Position numbers and translations under genes: made by a program. The notes below the pieces were generated by a model that was not told the DNA's origin, ran no database searches, and was given only the letters and a program-made list of their open reading frames with translations. 64,000 bases of DNA, taken from positions 186,001 through 250,000 of the forward strand of contig JACGCN010000023.1 of NCBI GenBank assembly GCA_014905825.1. Reading direction: 5' to 3'. Positions 47,516-59,324 of this stretch are shown piece after piece (the stretch's first letter is position 1; the number at the start of each line of letters is the position of its first letter). The DNA comes from Lyophyllum atratum. Lineage: Eukaryota; Basidiomycota; Agaricomycetes; Agaricales; Lyophyllaceae.

Positions 47516-47830
47516 AGAGTTAAGCGAAATAGAAAATGTGAGTAGAGAAGGGATCACGAACATCGTACGTAATGCACAGATACTTGTTGAAGGAGGTTAC
47601 GCGCAGCGGCAGACTGAGACCGAGACGGATCTGATAAGGACGTCGAGCTGAAATGAATAAATACAAAGTGGACTGGGGTCCGTAGTATTCAGTAGGTAGT
47701 TAGCTGAAGACTACGAGGCCCCGATGAAAAAAGATTAGACTACGCGGTCACGTGTGTGGGTATATCCGAACTCCGGGAGGTGTCTATGGCACTCCCAAGA
47801 ACACCAGCAACAATACTGACCGGGGTATAG

Positions 47831-48379
47831 ATGCCAAAGTTAACGAGCGATATCCAATACCTGGACCTTCGTTACGGGCGCATATTGCCCTCACAGTTTC
47901 GGTGGTTCCTTTCGTCGCCTCAGCCCAGTCTCGAGGTAGTCCATCTAGCTCGGATGGACGGCATTTCGAACATCGAACTCCTTGCATTCTTATCAGAGAT
48001 TACAACTACACTTTCTGTCTTGAATATCGCGTCGTGCAACATACCGCGCTCGCAGGCGGATGAGGAGTACGCTCTGGACGTGCTGATGCCTAGACTCTCG
48101 AGCCTGAAGAAGATCAACCTGACGGGAGACTACATCAGTGCGTTGGCTATAGAGCGAAAGGGACTAGGTCAGGAGTTGTGCCAAATAATGGTCCAGGATG
48201 CCCCAGGGGTCGGGCTCCAAGGTTTGACGAGGGCAATGGAGGTAGCGCATTGGAAGTCTCTGAAAATCTTCAAAACGCAGAAGGGGGATAAATCACTCGT
48301 CCCGGAGATATTGGAGACCGCGAAAAGACGAGGTATCGAGCTCGATTTGTTTTATTCCCCTAGATATCACAAGTCATAA
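47831..48379 (+). CDS. LRR-like C-terminal segment, perhaps 3' exon of the F-box gene
   Basis: An open frame of 182 residues begins at a possible ATG that directly follows an acceptor-like GGGTATAG. It contains leucine-rich patterns: SDIQYLDLRYGRI, PSLEVVHLARMD, TTLSVLNIASCNI and LMPRLSSLKKINLTGDY. Such repeats are common in the C-terminal half of fungal F-box proteins. The phase would fit an exon following ELSEIEN at 47537 across an intron of about 290 bases, which is long for this region. It could also be a separate short gene. No stop interrupts the frame before 48379. Confidence 0.45.
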   Translation: MPKLTSDIQYLDLRYGRILPSQFRWFLSSPQPSLEVVHLARMDGISNIELLAFLSEITTTLSVLNIASCNIPRSQADEEYALDVLMPRLSSLKKINLTGDYISALAIERKGLGQELCQIMVQDAPGVGLQGLTRAMEVAHWKSLKIFKTQKGDKSLVPEILETAKRRGIELDLFYSPRYHKS

Positions 48380-49150
48380 ATGCACCCAGAATGCACCCTC
48401 TCCTTTGATATAGTGCCCGCTCCCAATGGGACAAAGACGGGCTTTCATAACATGTATGGTCTCGGTCGATGCAAGATGTTGGCAATGGATGGACTGGAAT
48501 GAGACCACGATATGGCAACAAAGCTTGTCGCGTTCGAGTCAATTTTGCAAGTCTCCCACCTCCCACGTGGTCGCCCTCGTCAAAAGCTGTGGGAGACAAC
48601 GCTCTCGGCGTGTGGACGTCGATAGACCAGTAGTGACGAAGACCAATTGGCGGAGACTGAGTGGTCTTGGTCCTTGGAGTGGTCCAGATTCCAGGCAAGG
48701 TCCAGGTGCCACATGCCATGTGCCACTGCCACTCATCCATGATAATAGTTACAAGTTAAAGATGGATTTTCAAGATCAAGAGCCTTCCAAGTCTAGCGTC
48801 GTTCGAGAGGTGGGTGAGTGTGGACGCTGTCTCCATATTGTGTTGCGGCGGGCCGCGTTTCCGCGACGCCAAAATGCCTACCCTGAATAAAGATCACATG
48901 TGTCGATTGATGGCAAATGAACACGTTGTGACGGTTGTGAACAAACCACCAGTGGCTGAACGACAATCTCGGCGCAGTTCTGACTAGCGCGATCGTCAGG
49001 GTGAGTCTGCAGAGTGCTGATACCCTCTCCTCATCGCGATAAAGATCACAGCGAAAAACCGAGATTCATCCGCGGTGGTAGGCCAGTTCAAGCGAAATTT
49101 GAGCGAAATTCGAGGTCCGCCATTTAGTGGTCCATTGTTCTCGAACGTTA
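48380..49150. other. FunK1 upstream region, partly duplicated at 59.8 kb
   Basis: No gene. The part from about 48870 (CGCCAAAATGCC...CCCTGAA...GATCACATG) resembles the region at about 59845 upstream of the second FunK1 gene, so the duplicated unit includes the 5' flank. Confidence 0.45.
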
Positions 49151-49156
49151 TATAAA
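49151..49156 (+). promoter_or_regulatory. TATA box of the first FunK1 gene
   Basis: TATAAA in GTTATATAAACG, 40-45 bases before the ATG at 49196. Confidence 0.5.
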
Positions 49157-49195
49157 CGTGCACCTCCTTCAGTGGAATAGGTACGATTTACCCTC

Positions 49196-51623
49196 ATGGC
49201 TCATTCTTTCCCAAGTTCAGGCAGCTCATCATCCCCGCTCAAATACCCAGTGTCGAGCGGCTTCGAAGCCGTACCACCAGGGCTCACCGAATCTCGTCAA
49301 TTGATGAATCGCGCCATGGACGGCCTTTTTGTTGGACCGATGCCAGTGGCTCAATTTCTCAAGGACTTCTTGCCACCTGTCCGCGGAGCTCCTAGAGCCC
49401 CCAATCTCACCAAGGATCACTTTGATATGATGCCAGTGACCACAGTCGAAAAAGAAATGTATCAGCCCTTCGTAAGAGCCATTCTTTAGAACATTCTTAT
49501 ATTCTATGATACTCAACAGCATCCAGATTGACCTCATCCATGAACATGACCTCATCCCTGGCTACAAGATAGTCAATACTGCGGATTTCCATGACCATGA
49601 TATGGGTAATGGCAGGAAAATCAGACCCGATCCCAGCATGTACGAACAATCCCTGGACACATCGGTTAAACGAACGCAATTCGGCGAGCTCGAACTCCAC
49701 TTTGAGCTCAAACCTGATAATAAATCCGACCCCTTTCACGACCCCGCCTCGCCCGACGTGGACCGCCGAAGGCACCCTTTTCTAAGGCCCCCCACTATAA
49801 AAGGAGCTGAATGTCGCTCGCAGCTCATCGATTACGCGACGGAATGGTGTTCCCGCCAACATCGCCGGTTCGCATTCACTGTATTCATTGGAGATCCTTA
49901 CGTCCGCTTCATTCGTTGGGATCGCGCCGGCGCCGTGGTGTCTGAGAAATTTAACTACCGAGAGGACTCACGGCCTCTAATTCAGTTTCTCTGGCGCTTC
50001 ACACATGCCGATGATGCTGGCCGTGGACGTGATCCCACTGTGCGTCGCGCTGAGCCGGACGAGGCCAAACTCGCAGAAGATCATCTCTCCGAATGGGCGC
50101 CCAAAGCCAAACGTCCACCCGTCGTCTTTACGGTGCCAGACTCCCATGGTGAACCTCGCGAATTTCTCGGGTGGGGTTCTATGGCAAATGCTGGCTCATT
50201 GACAGGCAGATGTACCCGAGCGTACCCCGTCATTGATATGAAGACGAGGAAGCGCTACTTCCTCAAAGACACGTGGCGTGCACACGATCTGGCACAGGAA
50301 GCTGACATCCTTCAAAAGCTTCAAGCTGCCGGTGTTGAACACATCCCACCCTTTGTGTGCGGCGGGGACCTCCTGGATGATGTCACCGTCACGGATCTAT
50401 ATGTTCTTGGAGAAGATGACAGCAACGAGAAGCGACCTACTGTTCGAGGCCGAGATGGTTCTTGGAGGTGTGGTCGCGATTGGAGCCGCATAACGCAACG
50501 TTTCCACCATCGGTTCGTTGTGGACTTCATCGGGAGATCCCTTAATACGTTCAAGGATTCGAAGGAGATGTTGCAAGTTGTTTCAGATGCTTTCACAGGT
50601 AGGCCGTCTCCATGTATCGAAGGATTTGCATCAACTGATCGGTCATTAGCTCATAAGCAAGCGTTTGAGAAATGTCGAATTATACATCGCGACATCAGTG
50701 CTGGGAATATTCTTATTGATGACAATGGCCGCGGGATCCTGAACGATTGGGATCTCGCGATTCACGTGTCGGATTTGGGGAAAGCTCGACGGCACGAAAG
50801 AACGGTCAGTGCAATCCGCGGCAGCTACTCGTCGACGCACTCGGCTTACTCTCTGACACAGGGAACGTGGCAATTTATGTCGTGCCTTCTACTCATGAAC
50901 CATCATACCGTACACACCATCCAGGACGACATGGAGTCATTTGTCCACATCATCCTCTATCATGGCCTTCGATACTTTCGGCATAACCGAACTGAGGACA
51001 CGCTCGGTCTCATTCAAAATATCTTTGATTACGAAATGGCCAATCTCGAAGGGATCCGGAAGGGTGGCGACAACAAACGGTCAATGTTCAAATGGGGGGG
51101 CTTAGATTACTTCGGTACTGATTTTCAGTTCGCAAGTGATCCCCTCCAGGTATGGATCAAGGGAGCATTTGGAATAGTCCAGCAATGGCTTGACTTCGTT
51201 AATCCTAGTCAGGGCGATGTTAGCCAGAATATCATGGCGGCTGCTGGCAGACCCGCCCCCCCTCCAGGCTCTGCTATCACAGCTACAGCTCCTCCCGCAC
51301 ACCTTCTCCTCAAAGACCACGACTTGATGGCCGCCACATTTTCTCACTGCTTATCTCTCGCTTGGCCTTCTGAAGACCCTGTGGAGGACGTCCTCCCCGA
51401 TCAGAGAGAAGCGCTCAGTAACCTTGCTAAGCGCGGCCACGATGTTGCAGGGATGGACGAGGACGGCTCAATCGAGGGAGCGAGGAAGAAGAGTAAGTCC
51501 TCCGCATCGATTCGCGGATCTGGATTGGTATCTGGGTCTTCGCATTCGATGAGTACCCGCACCCATGCTCGTCGTAGCGGTCGTGGCGGTCGTGGCGGTA
51601 CAGGAGGCAGTTCTAGAGCTTAA
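49196..51623 (+). CDS. FunK1-type fungal protein kinase
   Basis: Exons 49196-49471, 49527-50598, 50650-50804 and 50862-51623 give 754 residues. The N-terminal 250 residues carry the usual fungal-type kinase preface (GELELHFELKPDNKSDP, ATEWCSRQHRRFAFTVFIGD, RFIRWDRAGAVVSEKFNY). The kinase proper has RKRYFLKDTW with a likely catalytic Lys, a catalytic loop IIHRDISAGNILI with HRD, and NDWDLA, in which DWD replaces DFG, as is usual in this family. QDDMESFVHIILYHGLRY fits the C-lobe. The tail is Ser/Arg/Gly-rich (SMSTRTHARRSGRGG). FunK1 kinases are multiplied in mushrooms, and most have no assigned role; some rise in fruiting bodies. A close paralogue lies at 60175-62595 with matching introns. Confidence 0.9.
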
Positions 51624-51670
51624 CCTCTCTACCATCCCTCATCATATTTGTCGTTTACTTTGTATCACGC

Positions 51671-52217
51671 TTACAATGACATTTGTTGACCCGCATTACA
51701 TGTTCTAAGTACTGGGCCGGAATTCTGATTCAGTCCATTGCCTACATGCAGGAGGATCGGGAACTCGAGTGCTAGGAGGATGGGATAGACAAGGAATAGT
51801 GTTGACAGGGCAGATATAGACCCCATGGCAAGTGTAAAAGTTGGATATCGGCCGATTGTTTCGATAATATGTGGTATGTTGTTGCTACCCCTGGTGTCCT
51901 TGAGCAACGCAGCAGAAGTTACGGTAATAGTACCAATGTCGATATCTAAGCATAACAGGGTCCGGTTTTCGAACCGCGGTGCGTGTTGAGAAGCTAAAGG
52001 AGTAAAGCGGAGGGCGAGCGAATGGATGGAGGAGGCAGGTTCCATTGGGGGCTCTGGGGAAAGATGCAACAGAGTCAGTAGAGTGTATTAGATAGTGAAA
52101 CGTTAGTTTAGCGTACCTTGAAATCAGCATCTCTTTCGTTGCGTCGTAGTGTTCGACGAGTTGCGCGACGGATTCAACAACGAATGTAACTAAATTGACG
52201 ACTCGAGGGATTGTCAT
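51671..52217 (-). CDS. Possible small two-exon gene, low support
   Basis: An ATG at 52217 opens MTIPRVVNLVTFVVESVAQ, and a GTACGC-CCCCAG intron could follow. Two frames compete after it. One gives a short protein ending at 51885. The other gives a hydrophobic segment (FTLAMGSISALSTLFLVYP) ending at 51671, which looks like a membrane helix. Neither matches a family known to me. It could be noise in the 3' flank of the convergent FunK1 gene. Confidence 0.22.
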
Positions 52218-53515
52218 ATGACATACTACTTACTCAAGTAGTGCTGATGTAGGCAGTACAGTTACAAGCGAGTCGCTAGTCGTGTGAGTGCGAGCTGCAG
52301 AGTCAAACCATGATGGTGATAACTAGGACCTAGGACTACACTCGCCGGCGATCCCGACAACCAGGGCCTAGGGCGTTGACGACTACCACACAGCTTCACT
52401 GTGAGTAGAGGATACATCAATAAGTTAGACCACCAGACGACGAATGCCTCCCACATGTCGTTTGGGTTTTGCACCTGGGGACTTCATCGCTACTACCAAG
52501 CGTATCGAGAGCTTAGATAGGCGATGCAAGTCCGAATCGCGGTACTTGCTCTGCTTCGAAGGAAATACCAAGAATCCGATAGCGTGAAGTGAAGCTGTGT
52601 GTCCCAAGTCGCGGCTTTACAGTGGGGTGCTGCAGCTCGAAAATTGCGGCAGCTGGCTTGCCTATCTCATGTAACGTGCCTATCTGGCGCCTCGTGAAGT
52701 CTTTGCCTCCCAAAACAAAGTGCTTCAAGAGCTGACGCTGTCAAAAGTAAATTCTGATGCCAATGCTAGCCCTCTTCTTGGTCATGCAGCGAGATATTGA
52801 TTTCTGATACCTGATACGCGCAGGGCTTTGTCGAAGGCTTGGTGCCATCGATGGGAAGATATGCCTAAAGTTCCTTGGCGACGAAGGACCTTCGAAAATG
52901 CTCAAGGGAGTATATCTGGCAGCTCGTATATATTCCAGAACTATCTGCCAAGAGTCATGGGGATGCGTTGGAACTTGGGAGCGGATTTTGAGAAATGGGA
53001 CGACGTCTACCCGCTAGTAGAGTCGTCGGTGTAGAATTCAGAAGGTTTCCTGATCGACATATACCACATCACACTGCTGAGCGGAGATCCCTAGTATGAC
53101 GTGAATACCAAGCGCCAAGGTGGGCAACGGTGGATCCGGCGAAGTAATCTTGACCATGACTTGGGTGTTTCGCGCTCCTGCGAAGCCAAGATCCAAGGCA
53201 TAATTTTTCTGCTCGGCGTTAGAAAGGCCAAAGCGTACGCGGGCCTCACCTCCTCTAGCCGTTCCGAAGGGATTTTGAAGACAGCGTGGGTATGGAATTC
53301 ACGGCTGTCCGAGGTAATACGGAACGCCATTGCCAAAAGAGCGATGATGTATCTGCCAAGTCAGTGAAAAATCATTTCATCACATATATAGCGCACCAAA
53401 GGCCATATTGGCTGCAGGTTCGCACCCCAGTGCTCACGCTCCCAAGCCCTTGGAAGACCTAGCTCACCTGAGCGTTTTCTTGTGAATCAGGTACGGGTCA
53501 GGATTAGGATACGGA
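52218..53515. other. No supported gene
   Basis: Short frames at 52828-53034 and 53101-53367 (plus) and 53091-53336 (minus) are open but carry no motif and no convincing splice partners. They may be relics. Confidence 0.3.
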
Positions 53516-54593
53516 ATGCCGTCGGATCTGAAAACCGCCACCGCGTCGGGGTCTAAAATAAAGCAACTTTTTACACCCCATGGTTCCTCTTCATCTACGA
53601 CTTCCACGACCATGAGCAACAAGGAGGCTGTAGAGGAGGGAGGCCGCAAGGCGACGTCGCCGCTGTCGTTCTGGGCGTACCTCAACTCGGACGTGGACCC
53701 AGCGCAGTGTACGGGCCCCTTGGCGGCATTTTGTTTCATGACGGGATACATGTGCGTTTCCTTACCTTTTTCTCGTGTATACTACGCTGATACTCTTGGT
53801 TGGATAACAGCGATGTCATCTCTTTCTCAGCCATCTTCGTGTGGTGTGGGTTTCAGACCGGCAACTTCGTCCAAGTAAGCCAACTCGATCATGGGCTTTT
53901 TTTAGCGTTGCTCATCCTCAGGATCGTAGTTGTCGCTGGCTCTTGCGCGCCTCTTTGAAGGTCCAAAAGGGTTCAGGGACACGTCTTTCCACAGGGCCGA
54001 TCAGCAGGCGTTGTGCTCTCTCATCTCGTTTAACCTCGGGGCGTTCGCTGGTCGGATCGGTGACCGAGTGGGACCCCTGAAGCGTATCTGGCTCGTTACG
54101 GGAACTCTCCTACAAGCACTGCTCACTATGGCTGCTGCCCTTACGATTTGGAAGAGCGGTCAGCCTGGTATTGCTGATGAACGAGCCGATCCATCCTGGA
54201 CGAATGCTTTGTCATTTGTCTGTATCGCCTTCATGAGCGCGAGTCTCGGCGTTCAGGGCATCCTGGGCAAGCGGCTTAACACTCAGTTTGGAACTACCAG
54301 TGAGCCTCGGTCAATAAGTTTCCCTAAACATATCCTAACGAAGTGTTACAGTCGTATTGACGACTGTCTGGGTCGAACTCATGTCAGATCCGCGCCTGTT
54401 CAAACTCCGGGAGAGGGTCGCGTCGCGCGATCACAAAGTCCTTGCAGCAGCAGCTCTGTTTGTTGGGGGGTTCATGGGCCGTGCTTTGGTTGGGCAGATC
54501 GGCGCGGCGAGTACTCTCGGAGTCGCAGTTGGAATCCGGATAATTATTGCCATTTCTTGGATCTTCGTCGCGGGCAAACCCACTGCCCATTAA
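53516..54593 (+). CDS. DUF1275 (YoaK-type) membrane protein
   Basis: Exons 53516-53751, 53811-53874, 53930-54299 and 54352-54593 give 303 residues. A disordered Ser/Thr-rich head of about 60 residues precedes the membrane part. It shows the DUF1275 pattern: LAAFCFMTGYIDVISFSAIF, WCGFQTGNFVQLSLALARLF, ISFNLGAFAGRIGDRVG, LLQALLTMAAALTIW, FMSASLGVQGILGKRLNTQF, TTIVLTTVWVELMSD and a last block with GGFMGRALVGQIGAAS and IIIAISWIFVAG. About six membrane helices are expected. The bacterial and fungal family is common, but its transported substrate is unknown. Splice phases agree throughout. A pseudogene on the other strand follows at 54863. Confidence 0.88.
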
Positions 54594-54862
54594 GTCGTCA
54601 TATTTCGCTTGCTTTGCTTTACTTCTTGATCGGTACTCTTGACCATATATCCCCTTCCATTGTCCATATACACCTTGCATCTTGGATAGACGGCGCCTTG
54701 TACGCCCTCATAGACTTGTATCTATGTATCACCAATAATAGACCCTCGAATAGTGATCTATTTGGCACGCAGTTATATCAGAGCAGATGATGCTGTTGAA
54801 CGCCAGCGTATAAAGTGAGGATGAGGACAATGTCTATACCGCCTAATCTGGAAACCATCGAT

Positions 54863-56593
54863 TGTAACGCTTATCCAACGTTATTGCCGCCCTCGTCTCC
54901 CCATTCTCAAGCCTAATCTACGTCTTGACACCAGCTTTAGGATCCGGCGATGCGAACTGGAGATTCCGCACCCCGTGACCCTAGGTCGTAGAGTCATACC
55001 TACCCTAGCTACGTGACCCAGCGTTGGGAGAAACGGCCTTCGCACTTGGAATATTTCAAGCTTACCCAGGATGCTTGTCGAAGCAGAAGATGACACGCTT
55101 GCAAGGTTCGCGGACACACCATTCGTTTCCGTGGTCTGAAACACCCAAAGGAGAGCAAGATTTAACATTCAACATAAGAACCAGAAGCTCCCCACGCACC
55201 GTGGCCGGAGATAACGGCATGCAGATTCTTCACATGCTCATTGAGCGCATCCCAGAACGGCGTCTCTTCGGCACCTTGAACACTCCCATCACCCAAGATA
55301 TCATCTAAAAGAAGCATCAGCGAAGTAGTTGGTTAAGACAGTACGAGACTATATATACCGTTTAAACCTGGGTTAATTTCAAGGTCGACAGGGAGGTTCC
55401 GAACAACGTTACTGGAACGAAGCAAGACCTGGCCTTCAGCTTTGGCGATGAGTACTGATATGTGGCAGAGCACTCACGGAGGGATGTGGACAAAGGCAAC
55501 GGCGCCACGTTTATCAGCTGGTCCCCATGCGGCGTTCATAGCTTCGGTCTCGGTCTCGATCCAACCAGCGCCCGTCGCATTGACGAGGTCGGAAATTCCA
55601 TGGTGGTCGGCACCGGCTGAAAAGCCACCTGGGTTTACATACTTAGCTGCGGGGACTTGGGCTGATGTAGTAAGAGGACGTACCACGAGAGTCGAAGAAC
55701 CAGAGGATAAGGACTGAGGCCTTGTCTATGATTCCATTGAGTATGCGCCTTGTTAGAGAACTGCAATGGGAGTACCCAATTTGTTCTTATAAACCTTTGA
55801 GTCGGAGATGTCAAGTGCATTCTCATTGAACTTCGATATACTCACTGGCACCCAGTAATATCCAGGTCCACCCTCGCCTCCTACCCCTGCAGGAGCCGCG
55901 CGGTATAGCTGAGCGCAGTGAGGATCCGCTCACGATCAATAATCTGCTGAAGGTTTATATTTGGTGTGATTATCGTGGTTCTGCAGAGTTTATGGATGTC
56001 AGTGACTACTTCGACTTCAGATTTACGAGGCCGCGACGTACGCCCTGCGTTGTTGCAAAAGGGATGTCGGCGTTGATGAGGGGTTGGACAATTTGGTCGA
56101 CGAGTTTGGTCGAGTTCGAAGCGAAGGTGTCTGTAGATTGCAGACGTCAGGAGGAAGAAAATGGTTCGAGGTAATGGCTCACTTTCACCAGTGATCAAGT
56201 CGCCATTGATGACGCTTCCATACCGCATCAGTTGGACGACCAATGCCATAGACGAGAAAATTCAGCTCACGCGTAGTCTGCATCCTGGATCCAAGATCGT
56301 CTTGATTAGAATTACGCTGTTCGCGTCATGCTCAGGCCCCCACCACTCCCAAGGGTTCTCGCCAAAGTTGCAAGTCGGAAAATACGGTGACTTTGAAAAT
56401 GCCATCAGGGCGGAAGGTCAGACGCCGCTTTCCAGCGTAGGGGTCAAGATTTGCCCGCTCCTCTGCGAGGTGGCTCTGGTCAGTGATTTGCATGTCTGTT
56501 AGTCATGTGGGTGGACTCACTTGCAGTCGGACAGACAGCTATAGTCCACGCGCCCGTTGCGAACAGAACGACTAGGGCCGATGAGAGCTTCAT
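54863..56593 (-). pseudogene. Broken inverted copy of the metallophosphoesterase
   Basis: This is a degraded paralogue of the gene at 40089-41781, in the opposite orientation. It begins with a signal peptide (MKLSSALVVLFATGAWTIA) and keeps the exon order: RLTFRPDGIFKVTVFSDL, INGDLITGE, NHDNHTK, GGPGYYWVP, MNAAWGPADKRGAVAFVHIP, DHGNEWCVREPCKRVIFCFD and GHGVRNLQFASPDP. Lesions are a one-base insertion inside the metal-binding DLH segment near 56370, a further slip near 56290, an insertion after NHDN near 55970, and an in-frame TAG near 54918 where the intact copy has Trp. The product cannot bind both metals. Several independent lesions, including a nonsense codon, argue for real decay and against sequence error. 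Confidence 0.8.
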
Positions 56594-58016
56594 GGTGGTT
56601 TGTATGCTAAACCCGCAATCACAGCTCGAACGCGAGTGGTTTATAACAAGGCAAAGAATACAAGAATCACACATGCGTCTTGCTCATGACTCTTGGGAGG
56701 GGTTGCACGTTGGTGTCGACAGTAGAAGACGCTGCAAAGTAGGCATCGACCGCACTGCACATATCAAAGTAGGCTTCCTTAGTTCGAGTTACTCATGAGC
56801 CGTAAGGATAGTTGGCTTGGACGCAGCAGAGGCGGTTTCTCCTAATCTTCGAAGGAGATGAGTTATGTGGTAAATGATCAAATCTACTGAATAAACTGTA
56901 CGTACGAAAAGATCGCTCGCCAGTTGTCACGGTCAGAGTCCGGAGTCATGTTCAGGGAGATATATCGAACAGCGTTAGCGAGTTGCATTGGGCAAATGAT
57001 TCTGCTTAGAATTCCATGGGGTAGCTGTTATAACAGGAGTACTAATCTCGAGGGGGTAATGCAATGACGAAACTCGAGAGGACCACATGGTCGTTTTGAT
57101 GTTGGGTGTGGTGGCGGAGCAAAGGCGGAGCTTTGTTTGCCCCAAGCTTGAAAAACAAATAGCATTTTGATCTGATCAATTGAAACCCATCCCAATGCTC
57201 CACTAGGCTCCACTTCAGATTCTCCTTCCTCGTTCTTTTCACGTTTCGCCTCCTCGACAACGATACGATCTCGCCTGATGCTCAATGGTGATGATTTTTC
57301 GAAGCTCCCTTGATGCGCATACGATCTCACGATAATTCCTAGTTGATATTACCTGGCAACAGGAATCTCGATATGTTCTGGTACATCTCCTCTGACGGTC
57401 ATACATTCCGGGACTGGATGAGCATACCATTCAAAATTCAAAAGCCTTTCCGTATCCGGGTATATCGGGCCTTTCGTAGCCTTTTGGTGGGTTTTCAGAT
57501 CGAACTCCACTGAACGATCTCGTTTGACAAGCGACTTCGAACTTGAAGCCCGAGCCTCTTTCAGGTTCGAATACTCGGTTGCCTGTTGTTGTGCTGGCCA
57601 AGGTCAGATATCTTTTCTCTGAAGTAGTATGCACAATCCAAAAGAAAACATTCCCTAGAAAATGATGAGCCTTTCCGTTCGACGGCCCTCTCTCTTTTCA
57701 TCTGGAGGGCTTTTACCTCTTCTACAACAATGAACAATCTCCGGAGTGCGATAGCACCGATCCTGCGGACTTATAGCGCCTTTAAATGTCTCCGTTGTTT
57801 GCGTTACAGATTCTGTTTACTAAGATGATCTCTACCTCTCTGTTGCTGATGCGGTGTTGGTACCTTTTCGCGTGGCTCTGCCATTCGGACGTCCCGGATG
57901 TCCCAGATAAATCTATTTGCCGTGATGGACTACTTAAAGGGACCGTGGCTTGTATAAATCACATCTTATTGCAGGATAGTGGTCTATAGGTATCGGCAAT
58001 CCCGTCACTCGTTCTA
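56594..58016. other. Mostly unassigned; possible relic at 57.2-57.6 kb (-)
   Basis: A minus-strand frame at 57431-57634 (FEPERGSGFKFEVACQTRSF, PGYGKAFEF) would continue as EWYAHPVPECMTVRGDVPEH if one T of a TTTT run near 57430 were absent. It may be a decayed or misread gene of unknown family. No other gene is recognised before the GH105 start. Confidence 0.3.
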
Positions 58017-59324
58017 ATGGTCAACGCCAAAAATCTCCTTGTCCGTGCCGTCTCAGGCCAGCTCTTGAGCTTCCCAGCTTTCCCCTTCTCTCCTGGATTC
58101 AATATCCAGAAGGTCGCCACACTCGCTGAATCTATCCCGTCCCATTCCTGGGAATTTGGCGCCGCCTCCCAAGCACTCCTCGAACTTTATAACTCCTCCT
58201 TGTCGGTTTTCGGCAATACGCCATTCCCCGTCCCCTCCACCAACAAAGACGACGTGAAAGCTCTAAAGTACGCCGCAAGTAAAATCGTGTTTGGCGAAGG
58301 CACGGATAGTCTGTCGGCTGGTGATGGGGCGGTGGGAGATCCAGCAAGCCTCGGAGTCAGCGCTGTGATGCTGGGGAAGACGGACCCTCAGTACGCCAAC
58401 GCGACGAAAGCGACAGCCGACTCCATGATCTCCTCGGCTCCTCGATTCTGGAACGGCGCAATCTCACATCGCGTCTCCGTTGCAGAGCTATGGTAAGTTA
58501 GTTCCTGGTTTATGCAAATGCTTTCTTATCGTTAACAATCACTCAGGGCGGACTTTGTGTACATGGCGCCACCGTTCCTTGCGTACTATGCCGCCGACAG
58601 CTCAAACGAAACCCTACTGCATGAAAGCGTAAAGCAGTGCGGATACTACCGTCAAGTCCTCCAATCCAACACCACGACGTCCTATAAAGGCGTTTGGGAG
58701 CATATCATCGGGCCTCAGAGCCAAGATACAGGTCTATGGTCCACAGGAAACGGATGGGCAGCTGCTGGAATGACCCGAGTGCTCGCCACCGTCATGAAAG
58801 CCCCCGTCGCCGAGGGCACGGCCTGGAGACAGGGTGCCATCGACGACCTCACGCATTGGATCTTGGAGATTCTCGACGGCGCCATCGGGTCATCCCTGGA
58901 TGGTGGTCTGGTGCGCAACTACATGAACGACGCGAATTCGACCGGCCACGGCTTCGGCGAGATCTCAGGCAGCTCCGTTCTTGCGTCCGTCGCCTATCGC
59001 ATGGCAGTTCTCCAACCACACGCGTGCGGGGAGAAGTATGTTAGGTGGGCCGATGGGATCCGTCGAGTTCTGGGTGGCAATGACGCGAGTGGGCAGCCGC
59101 ATATCACAGAGGATGGTGTTGCGACGCCTGCTGTCAACCCGCTCGGGTGGCAGGACACGAAACCGTTCACGACCGGAAGTCCTGAAGGTCAGGTGTTTGT
59201 GGTGTTGATGTACACGGCGTGGAGGGATTGCGTGCTGGTGGGCCGGTGCGCGCGGAATCGTGGAGCAAGCCGAAGGATGCACGGGCAACGGAGCCCTCGA
59301 GACTTGGACGCTGGCCATCATTAA
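58017..59324 (+). CDS. GH105-type unsaturated rhamnogalacturonyl hydrolase
   Basis: Two exons (58017-58492, 58547-59324) give 417 residues. The six-hairpin toroid of GH88/GH105 is visible: SIPSHSWEFGAASQALLELY, GDGAVGDPASLGVSAVMLGK, FWNGAISHRVSVAELWADFV, YMAPPFLAYYA, GLWSTGNGWAAAGMTRVLAT, GHGFGEISGSSVLASVAYRM and WQDTKPFTTGSPEGQVFVVL. GH105 enzymes hydrate the unsaturated uronic acid left by rhamnogalacturonan lyases and release rhamnose-containing products. It could act after the PL26-type enzyme at 7.4-11.2 kb. The first ATG does not give a clear signal peptide; a hydrophobic start (LLVRAVSGQLLSFPAFPF) is weak, and an upstream exon is possible. The last 30 residues (SRRMHGQRSPRDLDAGHH) look non-homologous. 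Confidence 0.82.

Noticed and set aside
51102..51347. Minus-strand open frames inside FunK1 exon 4
   Set aside because: They are shadows of a well-supported kinase exon with no independent motif.
53380..53470. A possible tRNA around GGCTGCAGGTTCGCACCCC
   Set aside because: The T-loop-like string lacks matching acceptor, D and anticodon stems.
57786..57989. An upstream signal-peptide exon for the GH105-type gene (frame from 57786)
   Set aside because: It is hydrophobic but ends in a stop, has no donor that joins the 58017 exon in phase, and does not resemble the family start.
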